Shown here: piece by piece, positions 7,557 to 16,782 of the stretch
Layout of the letters: every line of letters starts with the position of its first letter
How positions within the stretch are numbered: position 1 is the first letter of the stretch
DNA from: an uncultured Bacteroidales bacterium
Lineage (GTDB): Bacteria; Bacteroidota; Bacteroidia; Bacteroidales; UBA932
NCBI GenBank assembly: GCA_946410455.1
Contig: CAMKAJ010000023.1
Location: 1-39,142 of the forward strand
DNA length: 39,142 nucleotides
Direction of reading: 5' to 3'
Program-made: the position numbers and the translations under genes
The notes under the pieces: generated by a model
Database searches by the model: none
What the model was told of the DNA's origin: nothing
Seen by the model: only the letters and a program-made list of their open reading frames with translations

Positions 7557-8873
7557 TTAATTTATAGGATGATCTGCAGCAAATGCTGCCATACGCTCGT
7601 CCAACAAAGGATAGAGCTCTTCACTCATAAGGCTCACGCACGCGCGCACGCCCTCCTGCCGGCTACCCGTAGTTGCAAGGCTGATGCAACTGACGCCGTA
7701 CGCAATAAGTTCCGACACAAGCTGCGCTGAACTCATCTTGCCATATCCCAGAGAGAAGAAGAACCCGTCTCCCACTTTCTGGGTAACGTCGCGGTCGTAC
7801 ACTATCCGGAAGCCGTGGCTCTCGAAAATACCCTTCACACGCGCCGCCCTGCGCTCGTAGTCACGGGTGTCGGAGATAAAGTCTATCGTTCCCTCGCACG
7901 ACAGACGCATCATCTCTGCATAGCCATATTGGGTGGAGGCAGTACAGCCGCTGGTTATCATATACAGTATAGAAGCCACCAACGTCTGCCCGAATACACC
8001 CGCATCGTGATACCTCTGGGCAAGCGCAGGATAATGCTTCTCGAACAGAGTGTCGCTTATGCACGCGAGCGCCATTCGCTGGCCGGCGTAGCTGAATATC
8101 TTGGAAGACGAGAGCAGCAGAATGTAATTGTCTGTATATCGGGCAACTGTTGGCAGGAAGGGAGCTTCCCACGGATGCCCCAGGTCTTTGCGGTAGTCCA
8201 TGCAGAAGTACGCAAGGTCTTCCATTACCACCACGTCGTAGCGGCTAGCCAGCTCCCCTATCACCTGCAACTCTTCTTCTTCCAGGCAAATCCAAGCAGG
8301 ATTGTTGGGGTTGGAATAGATGAGCGCGGCAACGTCGCCACCTGAGAGAAGCTCCTCAAGCTTGGGGCGGAGCCGGTTCGCGCCACGGTAAGAATAGATG
8401 TCGAAGGCAATCCAATCTATTCCGAGCACACGCAGCTGGGCCTTCTGTATAGGGAAGCCAGGGTCGATAAAGAGCACCTTGTTCTTGCCCGGAATTCGCT
8501 GGCAGCAAGCTGCAAAAGAGCCGAACGAAGCAGCTACCGAGCCCGTGGTTGGCACGCAGGAGCGCGGACTCACGTCCACATCGATAAATGCCTTCACAAA
8601 TCGGGAGGCCTGCTCTTTGAGCTCAGGCACGCCGTCGGCCGCAGGATACTTAGCCCCCACTCCAGCGTCGAGCGCTCGCTTCTCGGCCTCTATGCCGTAG
8701 CGGTTGGGAGGAAGGCCCGGAGAACCCTGATCCATACGCACAAAGGGAATCCCGGTTTTGCGCTCCAGATATTGGGCGACAAGCACTACCTCGCCAATAG
8801 ATGCCGACGACAACTGCGCCACTTTGCACTCGCGGCAAGCCTCGGCTACGAGTTCTTCTGAAAACAGCCTCAT
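7557..8873 (-). CDS. PLP-dependent class I/II aminotransferase
   Basis: A 438-residue cytoplasmic fold-type I PLP enzyme. Visible landmarks are SNPNNP (187-192), MEDLAYF with the pyridine-N-binding Asp (D219) and Y222, and SSSKIFSYAGQR containing the Schiff-base Lys (K258) and phosphate-binding Arg. The N-terminal MDQGSPGLPPNRYG loop is the usual substrate-side segment of class I aminotransferases. Amino-acid specificity cannot be read from sequence. It overlaps the GIN gene upstream by 4 bp (start 8873) and lies 7 bp before the BASS transporter. Confidence 0.88.
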   Translation of the reverse strand: MRLFSEELVAEACRECKVAQLSSASIGEVVLVAQYLERKTGIPFVRMDQGSPGLPPNRYGIEAEKRALDAGVGAKYPAADGVPELKEQASRFVKAFIDVDVSPRSCVPTTGSVAASFGSFAACCQRIPGKNKVLFIDPGFPIQKAQLRVLGIDWIAFDIYSYRGANRLRPKLEELLSGGDVAALIYSNPNNPAWICLEEEELQVIGELASRYDVVVMEDLAYFCMDYRKDLGHPWEAPFLPTVARYTDNYILLLSSSKIFSYAGQRMALACISDTLFEKHYPALAQRYHDAGVFGQTLVASILYMITSGCTASTQYGYAEMMRLSCEGTIDFISDTRDYERRAARVKGIFESHGFRIVYDRDVTQKVGDGFFFSLGYGKMSSAQLVSELIAYGVSCISLATTGSRQEGVRACVSLMSEELYPLLDERMAAFAADHPIN

Positions 8874-9796
8874 AGCTTGGAAGGGCTCTTGCCGTCGGTA
8901 ATGCGGATCATCGAGGCAGACTTGATATTCTCTACCGTCACGTGCGGCTCGCCGGAGAAGTAAAGCGAGGAACCTCCGTTAAGGCTTACAGTGAGGTTCT
9001 CGTAGGCCGATTGCGAGAGCATGCAGACGCTGGACATAGTCACCTTGGCGTCCGGAGTCTCAAGAGCGTAGGCATCTACCTCGGAGGTACCGTAGAGCTC
9101 GTACACCGCTTTGTCGGCAGAGCCCGAGACCTTCATAGACGAATTCCCCTTGGTGCGCACGCCGAATGCTCCGGTATGACTGATGGCCGTAATCTTGGAA
9201 TTCCCCTGCAGGAAGTAGTCGGAGCTTTCTGAGTTCTCGTCGAGCGTAAGAGAGGCGCCGTTTGCGGTCTCCACCTCAATACGCTGGCCTGTAAAGCTCA
9301 GCGAGGCCTTGCTCTTGTTGTGCATTACAATCCTGAGAAGTTGCGAACTCAGATGCATAGACTGAAGCTCGGAGTTACCGTTCATCTCTATATCAATCCG
9401 GGCCTTATCGAACACGTCTTCGCTCTCAAAGAGTACGGCTTTATCGGACAGCTTGACTCCTTTTACCAGCTCCGGCACATAAACTACGGCCGAGAACACG
9501 GGGTCGGGAGTGCCCTTGCCACGGTAGAGACGTTTTACCTCTGCAGGAACCTTGCGTTCGTCGAGTGCTATTTGCAGCGCACCGGACACCACATCGCATT
9601 TAACATAATCGGCATATCCCTCCTCCAAAGTGAGCAGGGCCCTGTATTCGTTGCCCCGTACCAGGCGGACACTGAAAGAGCCGGACACTTGGACAGAATG
9701 GAAAGGTGCCAACCGTACGCTTGTCTGCGTAGGCGAAGCCCCGGCCGCAATACTCAGCAGCAATAGGGACATTATGGCCACAATCGTCTTTCTCAT
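8870..9796 (-). CDS. GIN-domain (DUF2807) secreted protein
   Basis: A 308-residue protein with a clear Sec signal peptide (cleavage probably after AAGAS, near residue 21) and no lipobox, so probably periplasmic or surface-located. The body has short beta-strands with repeated small residues (VQVSGSFSVRL, IEMNGNSELQ, VMHNKSKASLSF, TKGNSSMKVSG, LYGTSEVDAY), the alternating pattern of the DUF2807 head domain. It lies in the packed minus-strand run, 3 bp after the ABC-F gene and overlapping the aminotransferase by 4 bp. Its sequence is not close to the other GIN protein at 1569-2315. Confidence 0.82.
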   Translation of the reverse strand: MRKTIVAIMSLLLLSIAAGASPTQTSVRLAPFHSVQVSGSFSVRLVRGNEYRALLTLEEGYADYVKCDVVSGALQIALDERKVPAEVKRLYRGKGTPDPVFSAVVYVPELVKGVKLSDKAVLFESEDVFDKARIDIEMNGNSELQSMHLSSQLLRIVMHNKSKASLSFTGQRIEVETANGASLTLDENSESSDYFLQGNSKITAISHTGAFGVRTKGNSSMKVSGSADKAVYELYGTSEVDAYALETPDAKVTMSSVCMLSQSAYENLTVSLNGGSSLYFSGEPHVTVENIKSASMIRITDGKSPSKL

Positions 9797-9799
9797 AAT

Positions 9800-11701
9800 C
9801 TAATCGATTAGGGAGCCCCACTCGTCTGTCTTGGCATCAAGCTCACGCTTGCGCTCAAGGTACTCGCGGGTCAGCTCCATTATATCATCGTCAGGACCGG
9901 GAGCGGCGAGAACTTTTTCTATCTCGCCCATCCTGGACTCCAATTTTTCTATTTCGCACTCAAGATAAGAAATTCTATTCTTTTTCTTGCGGTCTAACTT
10001 ACTTTTTTCTTTCTGCTCGCGGAACGCACTCGCGTCTTTGGTGGCCTGCACCTTAGCCTGAGGGGCGTTGCGCTCAAGTTCCTGCAGGTTTTCCATCTTG
10101 CGGCGAGCAAGGAAATCACTCACGCTGCCGAGGTGCTCCCGCACACGAGCGTCGCGGAACTCATATAGCTTATCTACGAGGCCGTCGAGGAAATCACGGT
10201 CGTGACTTACAACAATCAACGTGCCATCAAACGACTTGAGCGCCTGCTTGAGAATGTCCTTGGACTTGATATCCATGTGGTTAGTAGGCTCGTCGAGTGC
10301 CAGCAGGTTGTAGTTCTGGAGCATCAGCTTGGCCATGCCGAGCCGGGCCCTTTCACCTCCGGAAAGCACGCCTACGCGCTTGTCTATATCTTCTCCACGG
10401 AAGAGGAACTGGGCCAGCAGGTCGCGCAGCTTTGTGCGCATATCCCCCACCGCGATACGGTCGAGGGTGCTGAACACAGTCTCCGTCTTATCAAGTATAT
10501 CTTCTTGATTCTGAGCGAAGTAGCCCAGATTCACATTGTGCCCGAGGCGGCTCTCGCCGGCAAGCGGGGCAAGTTCTCCTGCAATTACCCTCATAAGGGT
10601 TGTCTTGCCCTCTCCGTTACGGCCAACAAGCGCCACCTTCTCTCCCCTCTTGATTTCTATCTCCGCTCCTGAGAAAACCACTTTCTGGGGGTATCCTGCA
10701 CTCAGATCGGATGCTTTATACACCAGGTCGCCAGAACGCGGTGCCGGTGGGAATTTTACGGTAAGCCGCACATTGTCGGTCTCGTCTATCTCTACCCTCT
10801 CCAGCTTCTCCAGGGCCTTGATCCTGGATTGCACCTGGTTGCTCTTGGTAGGTTTATAGCGGAAGGCCGCGATGAACTCCTCCGTCTTCTGAATCATCCG
10901 CTGCTGGTTTTCGTAGGCTGCCGTCTGCTGGGCGATGCGTTCCGCCCTCAGTTCCAAATACTTGGAATACGGAACCTTGTAATCGTGGATATGCCCCAGC
11001 ATTATCTCCACGGTGCGCGTGGTCACATTATCCAGGAACTTGCGGTCGTGAGACACCAGCAGCAGGGCGCCTCGACGCGACTTCAGATAATCCTCAAGCC
11101 ATTCAATAGACTCAATATCAAGGTGATTAGTAGGCTCGTCGAGCATCAGCAGGTCGGGCTGGCGCAGCAGTATCTTGGCCAGCTCAATACGCATGTTCCA
11201 ACCCTGGCTGAAGGTCTCTGTGTGCCGGCCAAGCTCATCTTCTTTGAATCCGAGTCCATAGAGAGTCTTGCGGGCCCGCACCTCAGGGGGTTCGCTGGCC
11301 GATACAGACAGGCGGTCGTTAAGCTCCGAGAGACGCTCGATAAGGTCTGCATACGCTTCCGACTCATAATCTGTCCTCTCTCCAAGCTCTGCCGTAAGCG
11401 CCTCTATTTCAGCTTCAATCTCGCTGGACGCGCTGAAAACCGTCATGGTCTCCTCCAGCACGCTACGTCCCTTGTTGTGCTCCATTATCTGGGGCAGGTA
11501 GCCAATCGAAACCGAGGAAGGTTTGTCTATCTGCCCCGAGGTAGGGCTCTGCAAGCCCATAATCAGCTTCATCAGGGTAGATTTGCCGGCACCGTTGCGC
11601 CCCACAAGGCCAATCTTGTCGGTATTGCTGATGTGGAAATTAATCTTATCCAGCAAAACGAAGCCTCCATAGGCAACAGTTACGTCGTCAATCGATACCA
11701 T
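9800..11701 (-). CDS. ABC-F family ribosome-associated ATPase
   Basis: A 633-residue protein with two ABC ATPase modules and no membrane segment. First Walker A GRNGAGKST (~34-42), signature ETFSQGW, Walker B LLMLDEPTNHLD. Second Walker A GRNGEGKTT, signature LSGGERARL, Walker B LLALDEPTNHMD. A charged linker rich in Arg/Lys/Gln lies between them (residues ~245-310), and a C-terminal coiled coil (~540-633) contains the KSKLDRKKKNR patch. This architecture is that of the Uup-type ABC-F proteins, which act on the ribosome or its substrates. An antibiotic-resistance role is not indicated. The start (11701) overlaps the tatC end by 14 bp. Confidence 0.92.
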   Translation of the reverse strand: MVSIDDVTVAYGGFVLLDKINFHISNTDKIGLVGRNGAGKSTLMKLIMGLQSPTSGQIDKPSSVSIGYLPQIMEHNKGRSVLEETMTVFSASSEIEAEIEALTAELGERTDYESEAYADLIERLSELNDRLSVSASEPPEVRARKTLYGLGFKEDELGRHTETFSQGWNMRIELAKILLRQPDLLMLDEPTNHLDIESIEWLEDYLKSRRGALLLVSHDRKFLDNVTTRTVEIMLGHIHDYKVPYSKYLELRAERIAQQTAAYENQQRMIQKTEEFIAAFRYKPTKSNQVQSRIKALEKLERVEIDETDNVRLTVKFPPAPRSGDLVYKASDLSAGYPQKVVFSGAEIEIKRGEKVALVGRNGEGKTTLMRVIAGELAPLAGESRLGHNVNLGYFAQNQEDILDKTETVFSTLDRIAVGDMRTKLRDLLAQFLFRGEDIDKRVGVLSGGERARLGMAKLMLQNYNLLALDEPTNHMDIKSKDILKQALKSFDGTLIVVSHDRDFLDGLVDKLYEFRDARVREHLGSVSDFLARRKMENLQELERNAPQAKVQATKDASAFREQKEKSKLDRKKKNRISYLECEIEKLESRMGEIEKVLAAPGPDDDIMELTREYLERKRELDAKTDEWGSLID

Positions 11702-12446
11702 CGCTTCTGGGGCACATTAAAATGGAAACTTCGTACATCAAATATAGCGGAGCCGCCACTATGAGCATAGAAAGCGGATCTGCTGGAGTCACAAGCGCCG
11801 CAAGCACGAGCACCGCGACCAAAGCATAACGGCGTCCAGAGCGCAACTGCTTGCGCCCCAGCACGCCAAGGTGCGACAGCGCCCATATCACCGTAGGGAA
11901 CTCGAAGGCCACGCCCACGAGCAGCACGGTAGATGTGAACATAGACATGTAAGAGCCTATGGTTATGGCGTTTGTGACCATTGAGCTGACGCTGTAGTTC
12001 ATAAAGAACTGCACGCAGGCCGGCAACACCAGGCAGTAGCCCACAGCCACTCCCAGATAAAAGAATCCTGTGGCCATGAAGAATGCTCCTCCTACTGCCT
12101 TCTTCTCTTTCTCATAAAGAGCCGGGGCAATGAATCGCCAGAGCTCCCATATCAAATAAGGGAAAGACAGGATGAGTGCAGCACCGAATGCAGCCCTCAG
12201 GTGCACAAAAAACTGGGCCGACATCTCCACGTTGATCATTTCCAGCGTGAAAGTCCAGCCAAGAAGGCGGTAGATAAAGAAATCCGGCGACGCCGGCAAG
12301 AATATCAGATAGAACAGCGGCTTCTTAAATATGAAGCCAAGCACTGCAAAAAGGCATAAGGCAATTATTGAGCGGAACATAGTCCCCCTCAGTTCTTCGA
12401 GATGGTCCCAGAAGGACATCTCTTTGCCTTTGCCGCCATCAGCCAC
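11688..12446 (-). CDS. tatC: Sec-independent protein translocase subunit TatC
   Basis: A 252-residue inner-membrane protein with six predicted helices. The N-terminal SFWDHLEELRG is the TatC signature that contacts the twin-arginine signal, and the periplasmic/first-loop Pro-rich region and FEFPTVIWAL helix are also typical. It forms the Tat translocon with TatA, encoded 2 bp upstream. The short C-terminal tail is cytoplasmic. Its end overlaps the start of the ABC-F gene by 14 bp. Confidence 0.95.
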   Translation of the reverse strand: MADGGKGKEMSFWDHLEELRGTMFRSIIALCLFAVLGFIFKKPLFYLIFLPASPDFFIYRLLGWTFTLEMINVEMSAQFFVHLRAAFGAALILSFPYLIWELWRFIAPALYEKEKKAVGGAFFMATGFFYLGVAVGYCLVLPACVQFFMNYSVSSMVTNAITIGSYMSMFTSTVLLVGVAFEFPTVIWALSHLGVLGRKQLRSGRRYALVAVLVLAALVTPADPLSMLIVAAPLYLMYEVSILMCPRSDGID

Positions 12447-12448
12447 GT

Positions 12449-12682
12449 CTAAGCCTCCGGCTCAGAAGGGCTTTCAGGCTTCTTGGCTTCCTTGGGTTTA
12501 GAAGAAACCTCGGCGTTGATTTGGTCGTCGATCTCGTTGATGCCCTCTTTGAAACTCTTTACTCCTTTGCCCAGGCCTTTCATAAGCTCGGGGATTTTCT
12601 TGCCTCCGAAGAGAAGCAGAATGACCAGGGCGATTATTATAATCTGCCAGGGGCCTACGACACCAAGTGGATATACTATCAT
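12449..12682 (-). CDS. tatA: Sec-independent protein translocase subunit TatA/TatE
   Basis: A 77-residue protein: one N-terminal membrane helix (residues ~10-25) with the FGGKKIPEL hinge, then an amphipathic helix ([16 protein letters not shown]) and a polar, Glu/Lys/Pro-rich tail. This is the standard TatA layout; TatA oligomers form the translocation path with TatC, whose gene starts 2 bp later. No separate TatB is visible, as is usual in Bacteroidetes and Gram-positive bacteria. It lies 21 bp after valS. Confidence 0.95.
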   Translation of the reverse strand: MIVYPLGVVGPWQIIIIALVILLLFGGKKIPELMKGLGKGVKSFKEGINEIDDQINAEVSSKPKEAKKPESPSEPEA

Positions 12683-12703
12683 AATTCTGCGGAATTAGTT
12701 AAT

Positions 12704-15337
12704 TTACAATGCTTTAAGCGATGCTTCCAGGGCCTCTATACGGGCCAGGGCATCAGCTTCTTTCTTCTTTTCGTTGTCCACCACGGCCTGGGGCGCATGA
12801 GCCACGAAGTTCTGGTTGCCCAGCTTGGCGCGCACACCGGCGAGGAACTTGCGCTGGTGCTCCAGCTCGGCCTCTACCTTGGCACGTTCCTGGCTGGTAT
12901 CTACGAGCCCCTCGAGAGGGATGCTGCACTTCACAGTACCCACGATGAAGCTCACGGATGCACCGCTGCAGGAATCTACAAACTCAGAAATGTTGGCGGA
13001 CTTTGCAATCACGGGAAGCATCTCGGGCTGCACGTCTCCTTCCAGGCAAAGCTTGAGACCTTCCTTGGGTGCAATCTGTTTCTGGGCACGCACTGCACGC
13101 ACACCTGCCACAATCTGCCTTGCCTTATCAAACTCTGCAAGATACTCGCTGTCGTAAGGTCCGGCAACAGGAGTGCGCTCATACATAATAGTCTCGCCGG
13201 GACGGCGCTCGGCCATGGACTGCCAGAGCTCCTCGGTAATGAAGGGCATCACCGGGTGGATGAGCTTGAGCATCTTGTCGAAGAAGCTCACGGTGGCGTC
13301 GAAGGTATAACCATCTACTCCCTCGCCGTAGGCCGGCTTCACGAGCTCCAGGTAGGTGCTGCAATAGTCGTCCCAGAAGAGCTTGTAAATCGCCATCAGA
13401 GCATCGTTGATGCGGAACTTTCGATAGTGGTCTTCTACTGTCACGATGGTGCGGGAAAGCAGTCCGTCGAACCACTTCACGGCAACCCTCGCCGACTCCG
13501 GCTGGCGGCCCTTTTCTTCTACCCTCCAACCGTTTACGAGGCGCCATGCGTTCCAGATCTTGGCGCAGAAGTTACGCCCCTGCTCCACCTGGGATTCATC
13601 GTACAGAATATCGTTGCCGGCGGATGCACAGAGCAGCATGCCCAGGCGCACCGAATCGGCACCATATTTCTCTATCAGCACAAGCGGGTCGGGGCTGTTG
13701 CCCAGCGTCTTGCTCATCTTACGGCCGAGCTTGTCGCGCACGATTCCGGTGAAATATACATTGCGGAACGGCACGTCCTTCATGAACTCGTCTCCTGCCA
13801 TCACCATGCGGGCTACCCAGAAGAAGATGATATCCGGGCCGGTCACAAGGTCGCTGGTAGGATAATAATAGCTCAGGTCCCTGTTGGGCTTGTGCCTCGG
13901 GTGGCCGGGGCGCTTGGGATCGAAAACGCTGATGGGCCAGAGCCAGCTGCTGAACCAGGTGTCCAGCACGTCCTCGTCCTGCTTGAGCTGTGATGCGGTT
14001 ATAGAAGGATCGATGGCGCGGGCAGCCTCCAGAGCCTTCTCCGCCGTCTCTTCTACCACCACGCTGCCGTCGGGCAGGTACCATGCAGGAATGCGCTGGC
14101 CCCACCACAGCTGGCGGGAGATGCACCAGTCGTGGGCGTTTTCCATCCAGTGGCGGTAAACGTTGCGGTACTTCTCCGGAATGAGCTTGATGTTGCCGGA
14201 CTCCACAGACTCCAGAGCGGCTTTTGCCAGCCCCTCGAGCTTGAGGAACCACTGCTTGCTGAGCTTCGGCTCTATCACGGCATCCGTGCGCTCGCTGTAG
14301 CCCACGGGAGAGATGTATTCTTCTATTTTTACCAGGTTGCCGGCATCCTCGAGCAGCTTCACAATATGCTTGCGGGCCACGAAGCGGTCTTCCCCGACCA
14401 GGATCTGCGCCTTCTCGTTCAGGCGACCGTCGTCGTCCAGGATCTCCAGGATGGGCAGGTCGTGACGCTGGCCAATCTCATAGTCATGAGCATCGTGAGC
14501 GGGTGTAACCTTAAGGCATCCGGTACCGAAGTCCATCTCTACGTAGTCGTCTTCGATCACGGGGATAGCCCTGTTGATCAGAGGGATAAGCACCTTCTTG
14601 CCACGCAGGTAGTGATACCTTTCGTCGGCCGGATTCACGCAGATAGCAGCGTCTGCCATGATGGTCTCGGGACGCGTAGTAGCAATCGTAAGGAACTCCT
14701 TGGTAGGCTTACCGTCCGCATCCGCGATGAAATAACGGAGATGGTAGAAATGGCTCTTGGTATCGCGGTGGATAACCTCGTCGTCTGAGATTGCGGTGTG
14801 AGCCACAGGGTCCCAGTTTACCATGCGGTAGCCGTGATATATGAGTCCTTTCTTATAAAAATAGACGAAAGTGGCAGTTACAGCGTCGCTGAGCTCCGGC
14901 TCCATGGTAAAGCGGGTACGGTCCCAGTCGCAGGATGCGCCGAGTTTGCGGAGCTGCTGCAGGATAATGCCACCGTGCTCCTCTTTCCATTCCCATGCGT
15001 ACTTAAGGAACTCCTCGCGGGTGAGGTCTTCCTTGTGAATGCCTTTCTCTGCGAGCCTGGCCACGACTTTGCTCTCGGTTGCAATGCTGGCATGGTCGGT
15101 TCCGGGTACCCAGCAGGCGTTCTTGCCGTCCATGCGGGCCTTACGTATAAGCACGTCGTTCAGAGTATTGTTGAGAACGTGCCCCATATGCAGGATTCCG
15201 GTAACGTTGGGCGGGGGAATAACTATGGTGTAGGGTTCCCTCGAATCAGGTTCGGAATGAAAACATCTGTTCTTCAGCCAATAGGCGTACCACTTATCCT
15301 CTACTTCAGCAGGATTGTATTTTGCATTTATCTCCAT
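12704..15337 (-). CDS. valS: Valyl-tRNA synthetase
   Basis: About 877 residues from the ATG at 15337 (MEINAKYNP...); a further in-frame ATG six codons upstream falls inside the promoter box and is less likely. It is a class I synthetase: HIGH-type motif PPNVTGILHMGH near residue 50, an editing (CP1) insertion with TTRPETIMADAAICV, GRKMSKTLGNS as the KMSKS loop, an anticodon-binding helical domain, and the C-terminal coiled coil (EGLVDTSQERAKVEAELEHQ) that grips tRNA-Val. It charges tRNA-Val in the cytoplasm. It is the first gene of the nine-gene minus-strand run. Confidence 0.97.
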   Translation of the reverse strand: MEINAKYNPAEVEDKWYAYWLKNRCFHSEPDSREPYTIVIPPPNVTGILHMGHVLNNTLNDVLIRKARMDGKNACWVPGTDHASIATESKVVARLAEKGIHKEDLTREEFLKYAWEWKEEHGGIILQQLRKLGASCDWDRTRFTMEPELSDAVTATFVYFYKKGLIYHGYRMVNWDPVAHTAISDDEVIHRDTKSHFYHLRYFIADADGKPTKEFLTIATTRPETIMADAAICVNPADERYHYLRGKKVLIPLINRAIPVIEDDYVEMDFGTGCLKVTPAHDAHDYEIGQRHDLPILEILDDDGRLNEKAQILVGEDRFVARKHIVKLLEDAGNLVKIEEYISPVGYSERTDAVIEPKLSKQWFLKLEGLAKAALESVESGNIKLIPEKYRNVYRHWMENAHDWCISRQLWWGQRIPAWYLPDGSVVVEETAEKALEAARAIDPSITASQLKQDEDVLDTWFSSWLWPISVFDPKRPGHPRHKPNRDLSYYYPTSDLVTGPDIIFFWVARMVMAGDEFMKDVPFRNVYFTGIVRDKLGRKMSKTLGNSPDPLVLIEKYGADSVRLGMLLCASAGNDILYDESQVEQGRNFCAKIWNAWRLVNGWRVEEKGRQPESARVAVKWFDGLLSRTIVTVEDHYRKFRINDALMAIYKLFWDDYCSTYLELVKPAYGEGVDGYTFDATVSFFDKMLKLIHPVMPFITEELWQSMAERRPGETIMYERTPVAGPYDSEYLAEFDKARQIVAGVRAVRAQKQIAPKEGLKLCLEGDVQPEMLPVIAKSANISEFVDSCSGASVSFIVGTVKCSIPLEGLVDTSQERAKVEAELEHQRKFLAGVRAKLGNQNFVAHAPQAVVDNEKKKEADALARIEALEASLKAL

Positions 15338-15339
15338 AG

Positions 15340-15371
15340 TTTGCAAAGATAACATTTTTACACTAATTTTG
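15340..15371 (+). promoter_or_regulatory. Promoter of the DUF3467-kdsC-maf-rluA operon
   Basis: TTTG at 15340-15343 and TAATTTTG at 15364-15371 are separated by 20 bp, matching the Bacteroidetes -33/-7 pattern. Transcription would begin near 15377, about 20 bases before the ATG at 15398. The -33 box abuts the -7 box of valS on the other strand. Confidence 0.65.
15344..15351 (-). promoter_or_regulatory. -7 box TATCTTTG of valS
   Basis: The minus strand reads TATCTTTG only 7 bases before the valS ATG at 15337, so the mRNA would be nearly leaderless. The -33 side is not clear. It overlaps the divergent promoter for the DUF3467 operon, so the two may compete. Confidence 0.5.
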
Positions 15372-15397
15372 TGGGTGTATCAAAAGTTATTTTAACG

Positions 15398-15709
15398 ATG
15401 GAAGAGAACAAACAAATACAATTGGAGCTTAAGCCCGAAATTGCTAAGGGTAATTATTCGAATCTGGCAATCATCAGTCACTCACACAGCGAGTTCGTGA
15501 TAGATTTTGCAACCATGCTGCCCGGGCTCAACAAGCCCGAGATCAGCAACCGCCTGCTTATGACTCCCGAGCACGCAAAGAGGCTTCTCAACGCCCTTGC
15601 AGACAACATCGGCAAGTATGAGTCGCAGTTCGGTCCCATAGTTCTTCCCGGCTCACCCAAGGCCACTTTCAACCTTTCCGATTTCACTCCCAATGGGAAC
15701 AAATCTTAA
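15398..15709 (+). CDS. DUF3467 domain protein
   Basis: I use the ATG at 15398 (MEENKQIQLEL...), giving 103 residues; an upstream GTG at 15371 lies in the promoter. The protein is small and soluble, with the DUF3467 pattern: an N-terminal strand QIQLELKPEIAKGNYSNLAII, HSHSEFVIDFATMLPG, then a helix RLLMTPEHAKRLLNALADNI and a final FGPI segment. The function of DUF3467 is unknown. Its last codons overlap the kdsC-like gene by 17 bp, indicating translational coupling. Confidence 0.85.
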   Translation: MEENKQIQLELKPEIAKGNYSNLAIISHSHSEFVIDFATMLPGLNKPEISNRLLMTPEHAKRLLNALADNIGKYESQFGPIVLPGSPKATFNLSDFTPNGNKS

Positions 15710-16220
15710 TGCCATCAGGGCCTTCATCTTCGACGTAGACGGAGTGATGACAGACGGCAGCGTGATCTGCGATCCCAACGCGGAGCCGCTTCGTATTTTC
15801 AACGAGAAGGACGGACATGGATTACGCATGGCCGCCCTTAACGGATATACTCTTGGGGTGATTACCGGTGGCCACACCGAGGCAGTGCGCAAGCGCATGA
15901 CCGCTTATGGCGTACCCTATGAGAATGTGTGTCTCAAGGCGCGGCATAAAGTTAAAGATTTGCAGTCATTATGTGAGCGTTTGGGCCTGTCTGCTAAAGA
16001 AGTACTTTACATGGGTGACGATATCCCCGACGTTGGTCCTTTGCGCCTCGCCGGAGTAGGCGTAGTCCCGGCCGACGCCGCCCAGGAAGCCAAGGACGCG
16101 GCAGATATAGTCTCCCCCGTCGGAGGCGGACGCGGTTTCGTACGCTGGACTGTGGAATTGGTTATGAAAGCCCAGGGCAAATGGGAATTCGACGTGGAGA
16201 AATATGAAAAGATGTTCTAA
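15693..16220 (+). CDS. kdsC: KdsC-like 3-deoxy-D-manno-octulosonate 8-phosphate phosphatase (HAD family)
   Basis: A 175-residue capless HAD phosphatase. Motif I is FIFDVDGVMTDG with nucleophile D14 and acid/base D16; motif II is LGVITGG; a Lys follows in KARHKVKD; motif III is MGDDIPD. These match KdsC, which removes phosphate from KDO-8-P in lipopolysaccharide inner-core synthesis. The chain continues to a FVRWTVELVMKAQGKWE tail typical of the tetramer-forming C-terminus. It overlaps DUF3467 and maf by 17 bp each. Confidence 0.88.
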   Translation: MGTNLNAIRAFIFDVDGVMTDGSVICDPNAEPLRIFNEKDGHGLRMAALNGYTLGVITGGHTEAVRKRMTAYGVPYENVCLKARHKVKDLQSLCERLGLSAKEVLYMGDDIPDVGPLRLAGVGVVPADAAQEAKDAADIVSPVGGGRGFVRWTVELVMKAQGKWEFDVEKYEKMF

Positions 16221-16782
16221 GAAGATTATTCTCGGCAGCGGCTCGCCCCGCAGGCGTGAGCTTCTGGCCGGTCTGGATGTGGAATTCACCGTAGATACAG
16301 GCAACACTTTCGAGGAATCGGTGCCCGAAGGGTGCGCCCCTGAGGACGTACCCTTGCTGATGTCCCAGGGCAAATCGCACGGGTTCCACCGCCCGCTCCG
16401 GGACGACGAGCTGCTGATTACCGCAGATACCGTGGTGGTGCTGGACGGCCGGGTGATGGGTAAGCCCCATGGCCACGAGGCAGCTGTTGCGATGCTCGAA
16501 AGCCTTTCCGGACGCATGCACAAGGTGGTTTCTGCCGTCACTTTCCGCACCACCGAGCGGGAATACAGCGTTACGGACACCACGGAGGTCTTCGTCGGCA
16601 AGCTCGGCAAAGAAGAGATCGAGTGGTATCTGGAGAAGTACCGCCCCTACGACAAAGCGGGCGCGTACGGCATTCAGGAGTGGATTGGCTACGCCCATAT
16701 CGGCCACATCAACGGTTCCTACTACAACGTGATGGGCTTCCCCGTGCATAAGGTGTGGGAGCTGCTCAAGGACTTTGCCTGA
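16204..16782 (+). CDS. maf: Maf family nucleoside triphosphate pyrophosphatase
   Basis: A 192-residue cytoplasmic protein with the Maf signature GSGSPRRRELL (S13, R15, R16), DTVVVLDG with D75, KPHGHEAAVAML, and the C-terminal KAGAYGIQEW segment. Maf proteins hydrolyse canonical or modified (d)NTPs, commonly dTTP/UTP, to monophosphates, and some affect septation. The start is at 16204, 17 bp inside the upstream gene; the stop TGA overlaps the next ATG (TGATG at 16780-16784). Confidence 0.93.
   Translation: MKRCSKKIILGSGSPRRRELLAGLDVEFTVDTGNTFEESVPEGCAPEDVPLLMSQGKSHGFHRPLRDDELLITADTVVVLDGRVMGKPHGHEAAVAMLESLSGRMHKVVSAVTFRTTEREYSVTDTTEVFVGKLGKEEIEWYLEKYRPYDKAGAYGIQEWIGYAHIGHINGSYYNVMGFPVHKVWELLKDFA

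Noticed and set aside
9800..11701. Antibiotic-resistance ABC-F protein
   Set aside because: Linker and C-terminal coiled coil fit the Uup-type housekeeping group; nothing indicates resistance.
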